This document shows, piece by piece, positions 18,319 through 27,837 of a stretch of DNA of 41,560 nucleotides. The notes under the pieces were generated by a model that was given only the letters and a program-made list of their open reading frames with translations, was not told the origin of the DNA and ran no database searches. The position numbers and the translations under genes are program-made. Each line of letters starts with the position of its first letter. Position 1 is the first letter of the stretch. The DNA comes from Arsenophonus sp046530935 (lineage in GTDB: Bacteria; Pseudomonadota; Gammaproteobacteria; Enterobacterales; Enterobacteriaceae): positions 1 to 41,560 of the forward strand of contig JBHEQW010000010.1 of NCBI GenBank assembly GCA_046530935.1. Direction: 5' to 3'.

Positions 18319-18813
18319 CTATTCTCTTCTGGCCAATGCAGCTAGCCGCTCCAATTTTTCCTTTAGTTTTTTTGGACTTCTTTTTGCTAGGTTATGAATT
18401 GTCTTTGCACTTTCTTTTGTTAGCTTGCTTATTATTTCTTTTGAAGGTTTTATGGCTATTTGCTGATTTGATAAGTAATTTTTTAAATTTTTAGATGATA
18501 ATGATGGATTAATTATTATTTTAATTAAAGACAAAGATGGTAAAACAGTTTTACGTAATGTTAAGAGTAGCGCAGGAAGTTCATAGTTTAATCGTATTTT
18601 TCGGCTAGCATTTGTAACTTCTAGGATAAGAATATGTTGACGGTAATTAGCGACTCGACACCACTCCTTTAACTCAATAGGGAGTAGACTGATAACAGTA
18701 TTATTGAGTTTAATTAATGCCTGCGCGCGCTGTTGAATAGTTTGTAAGGCATTTGAATTAAGATTGGTCTCTTTTAACAAAACATTTAGAGATTGTGGAT
18801 AATTATCACACAT
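18319..18813 (-). CDS. dciA: DciA-like DUF721 protein (replicative helicase loader/operator family)
   Basis: A 164-residue protein of the DUF721 family. The diagnostic stretch is LKEWCRVANYRQHILILEV followed by NASRKIRLNYELPALL and LPSLSLIKIIINPSL, which matches the enterobacterial DUF721 protein encoded between lpxC and secM on the opposite strand. DUF721 members (DciA) act on the replicative helicase DnaB in bacteria that lack DnaC; that role here is family inference. The basic C-terminus (KRSPKKLKEKLERLAALARRE) is typical. It has a GGAG ribosome binding site and no internal stops, so it is maintained although everything downstream of secA has decayed. Confidence 0.86.
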   Translation of the reverse strand: MCDNYPQSLNVLLKETNLNSNALQTIQQRAQALIKLNNTVISLLPIELKEWCRVANYRQHILILEVTNASRKIRLNYELPALLLTLRKTVLPSLSLIKIIINPSLSSKNLKNYLSNQQIAIKPSKEIISKLTKESAKTIHNLAKRSPKKLKEKLERLAALARRE

Positions 18814-18847
18814 TTTCTACTCCAATTCTTATATTAAATGATATTTA

Positions 18848-19375
18848 ATGAATATATTAGTTCTTTTGCGATATTTTTATAAACGATATTTTTTGGTGCA
18901 CATGTTATTAGGTAATGCAACAGGTACATTAATTTACATACAACTTTGGCAAAAGCGATTAAAAATATGTTATATATTAGTCAATAATTACCATATTACC
19001 AGAAAAATTTAGCATTAGATTATTTGATATTAATCAGTAAATATTGTCTTTTTTTTAATTGTAAAACAAATTATTTGGCATCAGCATTCTTTTTGTAATA
19101 AAGATCTCCAAGAGGTCAGCTAATTTTTATTTTTTAGCTAAAAAGATACAAAAACAGCTAAATATCAATTTAATTGAAAACAATAAACCAATTTTGGTTT
19201 ATAAAATAGTTAATACACTTTACTATATACTATATGATTAATTTAAGTGTTTTTTATATCTTGACGAGAAAAATTTCATCTTATTCATTAACATAATCTT
19301 CTTGCTACATTACATGCCAATGGCACTATATGTTACTTGTGTTCAAGGTATTTAAGTTTGGCCACATAACACAAA
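18848..19375 (+). pseudogene. secM: secM pseudogene (secretion monitor / SecA translational regulator)
   Basis: A decayed secM in its conserved place between lpxC and secA. From ATG 18848 the frame reads 54 codons to a TAG at 19010-19012 and includes YFYKRYFLVHMLLGNATG, echoing the E. coli signal-peptide region (GKRYFWPHLLLGMV). At 19072-19087 the bases encode Y(+1 base)WHQH, the invariant YWHQH of SecM. In the next frame SILFVIKIS follows, matching AIRTVIRHLS. At about 19323-19364 a frame reads LYVTCVQGI-stop-VWP, which aligns with the arrest motif VWISQAQGIRAGP. Multiple stops and frameshifts exclude function. The call rests on position and four ordered blocks, not on one long match. Confidence 0.82.
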
Positions 19376-19506
19376 TTTCATAGACTTTTTGTTAATTCTT
19401 AGCAACAACTATTGTTTAACTGAACATATTAATTATGTTTTATTAAAACCAGATAATATATGTGAATCTAAACAAAAAACACCGCCTTAATTGAGAAAAA
19501 CCATTT

Positions 19507-22224
19507 ATGTTAACCAAGTTACTAACAAAAATTTTTGGTAGCCGTAATGATCGTATTTTACGTCGTTTAAGTAAATTTGTTGATATTATTAATCAGTTAG
19601 AGCCTGAATTTGAAAAATTTTCCGACCAAGAACTTAAAGCAAAAACTGATGAATTTCGGAATCGCCTTAAATCTGGCGCAACATTAAATGATTTGATCCC
19701 TGAGGCGTTTGCAACAGTTCGTGAAGCAAGTAAACGTGTGTTTAATATGCGGCATTTTAATGTTCAGTTGCTAGGTGGAATGGTACTTAATGAGCGCTGT
19801 ATAGCAGAGATGCGTACTGGTGAAGGAAAGACATTAACATCTACATTACCTGCATATTTAAATGCTTTAACAATGAAGGGTGTCCATATTGTTACTGTAA
19901 ATGACTATTTAGCTAAGCGTGATGCAGAAAATAATCAACCACTGTTTGAATTTCTTGGTATGACGGTAGGTATTAATTTACAAGGTATGCCAGCGATATT
20001 GAAGCGCAAAGCTTATTCTATGGATATTACCTATGGGACTAACAATGAATATGGTTTTGATTATCTGCGTGACAATATGGCTTTTAGTTCAGAAGAGCGT
20101 GTGCAGCGCAAACTTCATTATGCATTAGTCGATGAGGTTGATTCAATTTTAATTGATGAAGCTCGTACCCCATTGATTATTTCAGGACCGGCAGAAGACA
20201 GCTCAGATCTATATAAAAAAATAGATAAACTAATTCCTAATCTTAAGCAGCAAAAAAAAGAAGATTCAGATATTTTTCAAGGTGAAGGTCATTTTTCTGT
20301 TGATGAAAAATCACGTCAAGTTACGTTGACAGAACGAGGATTAGAGTTAATTGAGCAATTATTAGCAAAAGCAAATTTAATGGAAGATGGCGAATCACTA
20401 TATTCTCCAGCTAACATTATGCTTATTCACCATGTTATGGCTGCTCTACGTGCTCATGCACTTTTCAGTCGTGATGTAGATTACATTGTCAAAAATGGTC
20501 AAATTATTGTTGTTGATGAACATACAGGACGTATAATGGAAGGACGCCGTTGGTCAGATGGATTACATCAAGCTGTTGAAGCAAAAGAAGGTGTTGAAAT
20601 CCAAAATGAAAATCAAACATTAGCATCAATTACCTTCCAAAATTATTTTCGGCTATATGAAAAACTCGCTGGTATGACTGGTACTGCTGATACAGAAGCT
20701 TTTGAATTTAGATCTATCTATAAATTGGACACAATTGTTATTCCAACTAATCGTCCGATGATCCGCAATGATTTACCTGATTTAGTTTATATGACTGAAG
20801 CGGACAAATTTTCTGCCATTATTGATGATATTCGTGAATGTACTAGCAAAGGGCAACCTGTATTAGTAGGTACTATTTCAATTGAAAAATCAGAGCTAAT
20901 TTCTTATGAGCTAACTAAAGCTAAAATTATGCATAATGTTTTAAATGCTAAGTGTCATGCAATGGAAGCAGATATTATTGCTGAAGCTGGGCAGCCAGGT
21001 TCAGTAACTATTGCAACTAATATGGCCGGGCGAGGCACAGATATTGTATTAGGAGGAAGCTGGCAAGTAGAAATCAATAAACTAAAGAATGCTAGTCAGG
21101 AACAAATTAATCAAATCAAGACAGCTTGGCAAGATCGTCATAAGGCGGTAATTGCTGCTGCTGGGTTACATATAATTGGTACAGAACGCCATGAATCTCG
21201 TCGTATTGATAACCAATTACGTGGGCGTTCTGGACGCCAAGGTGATCCAGGCTCATCCCGTTTTTATCTTTCAATGGAAGATTCTTTAATGCGTATTTTT
21301 GCTTCTGATCGAGTGACTGGAATGATGCGTAAATTGGGCATGAAATCTGGTGAAGCTATTGAACATCCTTGGATAACGAAAGCAATTATTAATGCACAGC
21401 GTAAGGTTGAAAGCCGTAACTTTGATATTAGAAGACAACTTTTGGAATATGATGACGTTGATAACGATCAGCGTCGAGCTATCTATTCACAGCGCAATGA
21501 TTTATTAGATGATTATGATGTTAGTGAAACAATTGACAGTATTCGTGAAGATGTAATAATCGCAACTATTGATACTTATATCCCTCCACAATCTTTAGAA
21601 GAAAGATGGGATATTGCTGGTTTAGAAAAGCGATTAATTAATGATTTTAATTTAGAATTACCTATTCAAGACTGGTTGAATAAAGAACCAGAATTACATG
21701 AAAAAATCTTGCGTGAACGTATTTTAGAAAAAACTATTGCATCTTATAAGGAAAAAAAGAAAATTGTAGGTAGTGATGAGATGATGCGTAATTTTGAGAA
21801 AGGCATCATGCTACAAACTCTTGATACTTTATGGAAAGAGCATTTGGCTGCAATGGATTATTTACGCCAAGGGATTCATTTACGAGGGTATGCGCAAAGA
21901 GATCCAAAACAGGAATATAAGCGCGAATCTTTTAGTATGTTTGCGAATATGCTAGAAACTCTGAAATATGAAGTAATTAGAACATTAAGCAAAGTAGAAG
22001 TTAGATTACAAGCAGAAGAAGTGGCTTTCCTTGATCAGCAAAGCCGTAAAGAAGCAGAACGTCTTATAAATAAACAGTACCTTAGCCATGAAATTAAAAA
22101 TGAACTATTGATATTAAAAACAGAAGCTAAAATAGCAGACAAAGCTAATAAAATTGGTCGCAATGAACCTTGTCCATGTGATTCAGGTAAAAAATATAAG
22201 TATTGTCATGGCAGGTTAAATTAA
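19507..22224 (+). CDS. secA: Protein translocase ATPase SecA
   Basis: Motor ATPase that pushes preproteins through SecYEG. It has 905 residues (E. coli 901). Visible are the Walker A loop EMRTGEGKT near residue 105, ALVDEVDSILIDEARTPLI, the second nucleotide-binding domain with TIATNMAGRGTDIVLGG and GRSGRQGDPGSSRFYLS, the helical scaffold with WKEHLAAMDYLRQGIHLRGY, and the C-terminal zinc-binding NEPCPCDSGKKYKYCHG that contacts SecB and lipid. The ATG has only a weak gagaaaaacc upstream. In E. coli translation is coupled to secM; here secM is dead, so secA must rely on its own initiation. No mutT follows, unlike E. coli. Confidence 0.98.
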   Translation: MLTKLLTKIFGSRNDRILRRLSKFVDIINQLEPEFEKFSDQELKAKTDEFRNRLKSGATLNDLIPEAFATVREASKRVFNMRHFNVQLLGGMVLNERCIAEMRTGEGKTLTSTLPAYLNALTMKGVHIVTVNDYLAKRDAENNQPLFEFLGMTVGINLQGMPAILKRKAYSMDITYGTNNEYGFDYLRDNMAFSSEERVQRKLHYALVDEVDSILIDEARTPLIISGPAEDSSDLYKKIDKLIPNLKQQKKEDSDIFQGEGHFSVDEKSRQVTLTERGLELIEQLLAKANLMEDGESLYSPANIMLIHHVMAALRAHALFSRDVDYIVKNGQIIVVDEHTGRIMEGRRWSDGLHQAVEAKEGVEIQNENQTLASITFQNYFRLYEKLAGMTGTADTEAFEFRSIYKLDTIVIPTNRPMIRNDLPDLVYMTEADKFSAIIDDIRECTSKGQPVLVGTISIEKSELISYELTKAKIMHNVLNAKCHAMEADIIAEAGQPGSVTIATNMAGRGTDIVLGGSWQVEINKLKNASQEQINQIKTAWQDRHKAVIAAAGLHIIGTERHESRRIDNQLRGRSGRQGDPGSSRFYLSMEDSLMRIFASDRVTGMMRKLGMKSGEAIEHPWITKAIINAQRKVESRNFDIRRQLLEYDDVDNDQRRAIYSQRNDLLDDYDVSETIDSIREDVIIATIDTYIPPQSLEERWDIAGLEKRLINDFNLELPIQDWLNKEPELHEKILRERILEKTIASYKEKKKIVGSDEMMRNFEKGIMLQTLDTLWKEHLAAMDYLRQGIHLRGYAQRDPKQEYKRESFSMFANMLETLKYEVIRTLSKVEVRLQAEEVAFLDQQSRKEAERLINKQYLSHEIKNELLILKTEAKIADKANKIGRNEPCPCDSGKKYKYCHGRLN

Positions 22225-22960
22225 AGTTGAAGCTTAGTTCTTAAAACAATTAAAAACAATAGCGGATAAGATATCCATCTTTTATTGTAAAACGTTAAAA
22301 ATAACTCAATTAGTTTATAGTAGCAATACTAATTATACATTGATGTTGGTTTTATTAGAAAAATACACAACAAGAAATTTAGCCATTTTAGAAAAAATTA
22401 TTGGTAAAAATCCATACATACTATGTACTATACTGTATGTGGGATTTCTGATACAGAAAGGTTGGAATGGAAAAATCAAATAATTATACAGATCAAAAAG
22501 ATTCTTCCCAAGCTCTATGAAAACATAGAGGCCGAATAGCATTTAATTAGCTCGATAACAATCTGTCGAATGATCTTGATTTATGCACTAAAGCAATTTA
22601 TTCCACTTTATCATCCACATATTGTCATAGTAAAGATGTTATCTCTCTTGGAGACCATTCATTTTAGGGTTACAGCTATATCGTTGCAAAATCCCTCATT
22701 GCAGGAAAATATTTAACAAATATACAAGAATGCCTCTGGCAGAGGCTCCATTCATATATGGATATACTTGCTTTAGTTATCTGCTATGTATGTTAAATAT
22801 TTTGACTTTATAAATAAGCAAAACAAACAGGAATTGATTTGAAAACACCTTTTAGATTGTGTTATTGCTTCCTTGCTTAAGCGTCGGTTACAGCCAATAT
22901 AAATACACTAAGTGCTTATTGTTGAAGTTGACGAAATATTTTTTCTGAATCCTTTAAAAT
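22225..22960. other. Eroded DNA after secA, no gene recognised
   Basis: In E. coli mutT follows secA, but I can read no MutT block on either strand. Short open stretches exist, for example GDHSF-stop-GYSYIVAKSLIAGKY in the frame around 22652-22715, but I could not assign them to a family. At about 22430-22450 the bases tgtatgtgggatttctga resemble the left end of the IS256 copies described below, so a further, mostly deleted copy may start here. Confidence 0.4.
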
Positions 22961-24064
22961 GGATTTATGCTCATCTCTGATATTATTGGATTTCTGGAGA
23001 TGCTATATATTTTTCTGATTGATTTTCTGAATGATTTTAATAATAGAGAGATGATATGCAACGAAAAATCTACACTACAGACATCTACAAAACTAGATAT
23101 TTATCTGTAATTAATTCCATGAATTCATCCATAATGATTACAGGCAGCTGATAATAGTCACGTAGATTTAGCATGAACTCAAAATCATGCTGCTACAACA
23201 TCATGCTTGAACTCTGGGACAACGCTTGTGGGTGGCCGCATCCTTGAGAATTATTTATCACAGTAAACAATACAGACTAGTATTGCCTATGTTGAGATTT
23301 AAAGTATCTAAGATCATGGATCCCGTGCCAGCAATTGGAATATGCTTTAATAGCTCGTTGGTTACCTGCCAAACTTATTTGAAAAGTGCAAAAATGTTGA
23401 ATAGTTAGTACTAACATGTCTGTATCACTGCTGAGGTATCTCCAGCTGTAATTTTCACAAAGCTCTGTGTGTGGGTGGAAAAGTGGATGCTTCTCTTCTC
23501 GGTGAAAAAGCACATGATCTTTTTATAGTGCCATTAGCAGACTAAATTTTGAGCACCGTTAGCACACTGAAATAGCAATGCCATGAAGAGAACAGGAAAT
23601 GAAATGGTGACTGCGTGATTTAATCTATACGTGTTATGTTTATTTTTTCACCTATGTAATATACAAAATTATCTCAGGCAATCTGAGAGACTTTTCCTTA
23701 TAGTGCTCATGATTCAACTACACTAGTCATGAACATAATGAGCCTAGTTGAGCTTGAAGATTCTTATTTAGGAGTCAGAATGGAAAAACTTGTCCAAAAC
23801 TTCTCAATGCCATTTGAGCGCGTGGCTTAAGCGTATTTTCAGGCATTTATATCTACTGTAGATGGATGCCATTGTTTTTTGTAATGTAATAAGCAAAGAT
23901 ATTCACGGATACACATAGAATCAATTCTGCTAGGGCTGGTTTGGAACATAAAACAGGTAATGTGTGATGGCTTCAACTCCATAAAGGCATGTAGACGAAA
24001 GTTAAGGTTGATCTTCTGGAGGTCTAGTTAGCATGGACTCGCAGTGCCATGTAATAAACCTATT
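22961..24064 (+). mobile_element. Degraded IS256-family element, copy A, 5' part
   Basis: Relic of a mutator-type (IS256-family) insertion sequence on the + strand. The left inverted repeat is at about 22961-22990. Transposase fragments follow in shifting frames: KIYTTDIYKT near the start, a DVEI...VSKI block at 23288-23320 (family GDVELKVPK), FNSSLV..YLK, VSPAVIFTKLCVWVEKW at 23436-23490 (family LSPSTISRLK..WEEEY), VELEDSYLGVRM at about 23748 (family IEDGYRES), and VWNIKQVMCDGFNSIKACRRKLRL at about 23943-24015 (family CWVHKTANVLNKLPKSVQPKAK). Stops and frameshifts are everywhere. The copy breaks off at 24064 and its 3' part resumes at about 26194, the gap being filled by an IS91-family element. 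Confidence 0.85.
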
Positions 24065-26193
24065 AATGGTTAAGAAATTAAATTGCTCTTTAAGTAAAGA
24101 GCAAAAGCCATCTTTTATTGCTAATAGGAGATAAAATCGGTTTACTTTGTCTATTGCAAGTTAAAACTTTATCGGAGTGTGTATTCTTTGATATAGAACA
24201 CTAATTTTAGAGAGATTATTAACCACATAGGTGGGTGGCTTAATAACCATTATTTTTCATTTTATGCATTCTTTCTGAAAACAAATCCATTTCATGTTTA
24301 GCAAGATATGAACGTCGATAAAAAGCGCAGCCTGTCATCAGCAAGACAGAATGCATTTATACGGATCGGATCTGTATACAGGACTAATTTTATCAAAACG
24401 ACAAACAACAATCATAGCCTGGTTTTTCTGGTTTTTTTGCAAACTATCATCTTTAGTGCATTATATACACTTATGTAATAGTCTCAATTGTTTAGAATTC
24501 AATAAGAAACCATATAGTAACGCACCATCTTAAATGACTAACTGAAATATGGTTGATATGGCGTCCGATCATCTCTTTTTGCATCAGCAAAGTATGCTGC
24601 TATGCACTTCTTAGTCATGTGGTTTCATAGAGTAATAATGTAAACCAACTCCACATCCTGGCTGTAATGCCGTGGTTTTGAGACGGATAGATACTGGTAT
24701 GTTTAAGGTGGTGTAGCGTACGAAATATTTCAACCTATTTGCCACACCACTTTCATCTTTTTTTAACGAACTGCACTTTCCAGTAATGTCTGTAAAATGT
24801 TTTTAGATAACATTGCTAGTGCTTTCTCCTGGTGCGGATATATCACAGAAATCAATGTGTAGAAGAGTATAGTCCGATTTATCAGCTCATAGTTCTGACG
24901 CAGATGCTTGATGATATCGACTTGCTAGGATTTTTCAACTGTTCTTTATTTTGAAAAACAACTCATACAATATAGCATGTTTAATATACAGAGTGTTATT
25001 ATTGGTAACTGAGATTATGAACATACGGATCTTAATTAAGTTATCGACTATAAGTGTGCAAGGCAAATAAAATATCAATTTAGATACCATCTTTTCCTGC
25101 TAACTCTGCAGTACAGTTTAGGTTGCTCAAAACAAAGTCTTGAGTAGGTTCAAGTTATTGTTAAAAAAATGCAAAACAAAGAAGATTGGCCATAGCAAAA
25201 ATAATGGCTTGCCAGTTGTGCAGCAAGATAAAATATGAACTTGCTGTGTTAATCAGTTGCTAGGTAGCTTTGAAGCCGCATAAACTTAAGGTTTTTAACT
25301 TACAACTTTAACAGAAAAACGGCAGTTGGAACACATTTAGTGGAGATGCAGCAGTGGAGATAGATTAGATAATCCAATAACAAAAGTGCCGCATGAAAGT
25401 ATTCGTTTGATAGATATGCGTATGCAAAAATTAACACTTTCACCATGTTTTTTAAGAAAGTTATTACAGACGTCATCAATGCTAAAAAGCAGTTTAGTTT
25501 TGCAGAAAAAATTATATATCTGGATGAATTTCTCTCTATAGATGTCTTGCAATAGAAATAGAAAACATCATCTTGTCAGTATTTATCAGATCTATGAGCC
25601 AAGTTACCTTTGTGTTTGTCCTAGAGAGAAAAGAAAGGAGGATTATTCTTCTTAGTTCCATATAGCTAATGAATTCATCAGCAAGCATGCTTTCAAATTC
25701 ATTTTCCACTTAATGCAGTTGTGTCCAAAGTTCTATCATCTTGATAGTTATAGGCTTCTTCCATTGCTCAAAATCCAGGATAATCGTGACTAGAGATGCT
25801 TGATAATGCATATGTGTAGATAATATCTGTGTGTCGAGAAAAAATTATTGACGTAGAGTTGTGAGTGTAAAAGTTGGACGCATTCTTTATTGCTATATTG
25901 TCTTCTTTTTTTTGTGTCATGAAAAATTCTGTTGGTCTGTCATCATTAATTTCAGAAGATAGGTCATAAAGCGCTTTGGATAAACACGGCTGGTTTAACA
26001 TCTGAAGTTGCGTCTTATTTTTCTGATTTTAGTTGGTTTATGCTTTCTAGGAAATTTATTCCTTGTCAGGATGAATGAATTTTTAAAAATTAATATATCC
26101 GCACACACGGGAGTATAAAACAATACTCAGATTATGAATATTATTAAAGCATGGTATCTGGCCGTGCTCACCACACTTATACCTCTCCATGTT
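24065..26193 (-). mobile_element. Degraded IS91-family element, copy 1 (inserted in IS256 copy A)
   Basis: Relic of about 2.1 kb reading on the - strand. Translating the reverse complement gives WQAIIFAMANLL (about 25175-25214) and, further on, GI-stop-IDILFALHTYSR then DPYVH (25016-25085). This is the IS91 transposase block WQHLTFTMP...GIFxALHTYGRxLNxHPHVH that precedes the Y2-type catalytic domain. The C-terminal zone (24300-24400) retains FRKN(A).NEK(R)WLL, like the family's RLHEMxKRWL. The region is homologous to copy 2 (32300-34365) along its length, in opposite orientation. Both share a roughly 110-base terminal segment (24065-24175 here) that holds an 8-bp hairpin, gctcttta-ag-taaagagc. 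The 60-77 codon frames on this strand are fragments, not genes. Confidence 0.82.
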
Positions 26194-26597
26194 TGCTATG
26201 TTTATCTGTTTTGTTAGCGATGTTTTTAGCGAAATATCACTTTAGTAATGAATGAACTAAAGAAAGTTCGAAAATAACTGCTTCCATTCTCTATTAACTT
26301 GCATCATAATATCATATTGGTACTCAATAAAACAACGACAAATCTAATTAAATATAGTTTTGCAACAGTAAGGCTAGAAATCCAACGCACAAAAAATTAT
26401 AGTTCAAAAAAACAACCGTTTCAATGGTATTTAAGGTGCTACTGTATACTAAAAAAGATAGAACAGTTTAATGTGATGGAATTTGACATGCTAATTCTCT
26501 TGATAAACAACATTCAATTAATGATAGATAACAAATTCACGAAGTATCAGATTGGAGCGTATTCTGGAACGCTATATACTAGATTTGCTAATAACTA
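26194..26597 (+). mobile_element. Degraded IS256-family element, copy A, 3' part
   Basis: The C-terminal third of an IS256-family transposase, continuing copy A where the IS91 relic ends. The 99-codon open frame reads HNIILVLNKTTTNLIKYS then FATVRLEIQRTKN (26359-26397), which aligns with the family's WIHLRTTNPIESTFATVRLRTxRTKG. It then runs to YTRFANN, the normal end next to the right inverted repeat (agatttgctaataact, ending at about 26597). The open frame is chance survival within a dead element, not a gene. Confidence 0.82.
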
Positions 26598-26668
26598 GTA
26601 AAGCGATTCTAATCTTCCATTTAGTAAAAATGGATGGCTTTTGTTCTTCACTTAAAGAGCGATTGAAT
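26598..26668 (+). repeat. IS91-type terminal segment (third copy)
   Basis: About 70 bases closely resembling the right ends of both IS91 relics: the ggatggcttttg...cttaaagagcgatt...aattttc pattern seen reverse-complemented at 24065-24150 and directly at 34290-34365. Here the end abuts the right terminus of IS256 copy A on one side and interrupts an IS481 transposase on the other. It marks a third IS91 insertion whose body has been lost. Confidence 0.65.
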
Positions 26669-27145
26669 TTTCTGCCAATCAAGGCCGAGACCGTAATTAA
26701 ATGCTCAACGATTTTCTTGCGCGATCTTAACCGAGCCTCTCCAATAGCTATCCATCGAATATTTATAGACAATGCTAAAGAATTTACAGACAATCTTTTT
26801 ATTAGTCTGAAAAAACGTTTAGCTATATAGGAAACATAAATTCTATTGTTTGTATATACAGAAACTCCTATAGAACATTAATTTTTAATCACTAAGAGTT
26901 GATTTATCCTAAAATAAATGATATAGTATCATCGGGTGTAATGTGTGCCACCTGCATTTAGGAAGGTGGGCTGTAAATCCTTAATTTCAATTTTAATTAA
27001 TAGCTTGAGATCATTTTGAATGGAATATGTTTGGCTATTGTACAATCAGGAATTACCATCTATCAGTATTAGATGGTAACACACCTCATTAGCAGTTTAT
27101 GAAAGACTAGTTCAAAGTTAAATCTAAGTTATTTAAAATAACTAT
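26669..27145 (+). mobile_element. Degraded IS481-family transposase fragment, copy 1
   Basis: The C-terminal half of an IS481-family DDE transposase. KAETVIKCSTIFLRDLNRAS then HRIFIDNAKEFTDNLF (about 26672-26800) matches the family block KTAxxAxxFLxxLxKACPIKIxKVLTDNGKEFTDRLF. Further on, TPIEH, VWLLYNQELP (27026-27058) and AVYERLVQS match GIEHRL, YVWLYNQxLPQ and AMKDWYxxQP. The catalytic DNG reads DNA, and the frame breaks several times. The N-terminal half is missing, replaced by the IS91 end at 26598-26668. Confidence 0.82.
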
Positions 27146-27585
27146 ACTATTTTCATGGTATGAAAAGGTTAGCATTTCTTAAAATATATCAATAGCTACT
27201 ATGATAATTTTATTATCTATACACCAACACCATAATATCTAAAAGTTTTTATTCATATTTTTGGAATAAAAGATAAAAAGATAAAAGATATAAAATAATT
27301 ATGAATATTTTTGCATTGATAAATTAAATAATTTTACTTAAACAACAATAATCTCTGTGCGGTTCAAGGAACCAATCTCTCCTGCTCTATTTTTATTCCC
27401 ATTCTTCGCCATTTAAATGTTAGAGATAAATAGCAATAAAGAGATATTTTAAATACTAAATAAAATAGTTAATATTTTATTTAGATTTATTTTTAACTTA
27501 AAAAAGTTATATAAAGACGTATATAAATCCCATAAGGATATAAAATATACAGATTTAATTATTGTTTTATTTTCGATTAGTTGAG
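27146..27585. other. AT-rich non-coding stretch
   Basis: Very AT-rich sequence with no coding remnant I can recognise on either strand. A 62-codon reverse frame at 27449-27637 is low-complexity, lacks a ribosome binding site and matches no family I know. A pyrimidine-rich patch at about 27371-27410 is notable only because its composition differs from its surroundings. Confidence 0.4.
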
Positions 27586-27780
27586 GATAAAAATGATAAA
27601 TTATTGTTTCGTGTAGTACACCCTGAAACGGAAACAATTGATATTGAAATTAGTTGATTAAAAACACTAAATCAGCCTGATGGAAAAGAACTATACACAA
27701 CATGAAAAAAGAAATTCTTACTAGGTAAGACCTTAAACAAATAGAAGTTTTTCAACTAATAATTGAATAAATAAAAACTA
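27586..27780 (+). pseudogene. Fragment of an unidentified decayed gene
   Basis: A coding-like stretch: RLVEDKNDKLLFRVVHPETE continues into TIDIEIS-stop-LKTLNQPDGKELYTT-stop-KKKFLL, and after a frameshift DLKQIEVFQLIIE-stop-IKTIYQS ends at a TAA just before the terminator at 27793. The amino-acid composition and the few stops suggest the 3' end of a gene that died recently. I do not recognise the family. Only about 65 codons remain and no start is visible. Confidence 0.5.
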
Positions 27781-27792
27781 TCTATCAAAGTT

Positions 27793-27834
27793 AATAACCC
27801 CCACCAACACCTAATCATGTGTGAGGGGGTTATT
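27793..27834. terminator. Strong hairpin terminator between htpX and the upstream relic
   Basis: A perfect 10-bp stem, aataaccccc (27793-27802) with gggggttatt (27825-27834), and a short inner acac/gtgt pairing. It lies three bases beyond the htpX stop (- strand). On the + strand it is followed by gttttatttatt, so it may terminate in both directions. GC-rich stems are rare in this window, which makes this hairpin stand out. Confidence 0.8.
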
Positions 27835-27837
27835 GTT

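Noticed and set aside
22225..22960. mutT remnant after secA
   Set aside because: Expected from E. coli gene order, but I found no Nudix box or other MutT block on either strand.
24065..26193. A possible undescribed 2 kb system present in two copies
   Set aside because: At first unrecognisable, but the reverse translation gives the WQxxxF...ALHTYxRxLNx.PxVH block of IS91-family transposases, and copy 2 gives further blocks in the right order. It is a dead insertion sequence.
22333..27637. Short open frames of 60-100 codons on both strands (for example 23226-23408, 25337-25552, 25768-26001, 26299-26598, 26552-26830)
   Set aside because: Most are pieces of IS256, IS91 or IS481 transposases in broken frames. 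The others have no start context or family similarity. None is a gene.
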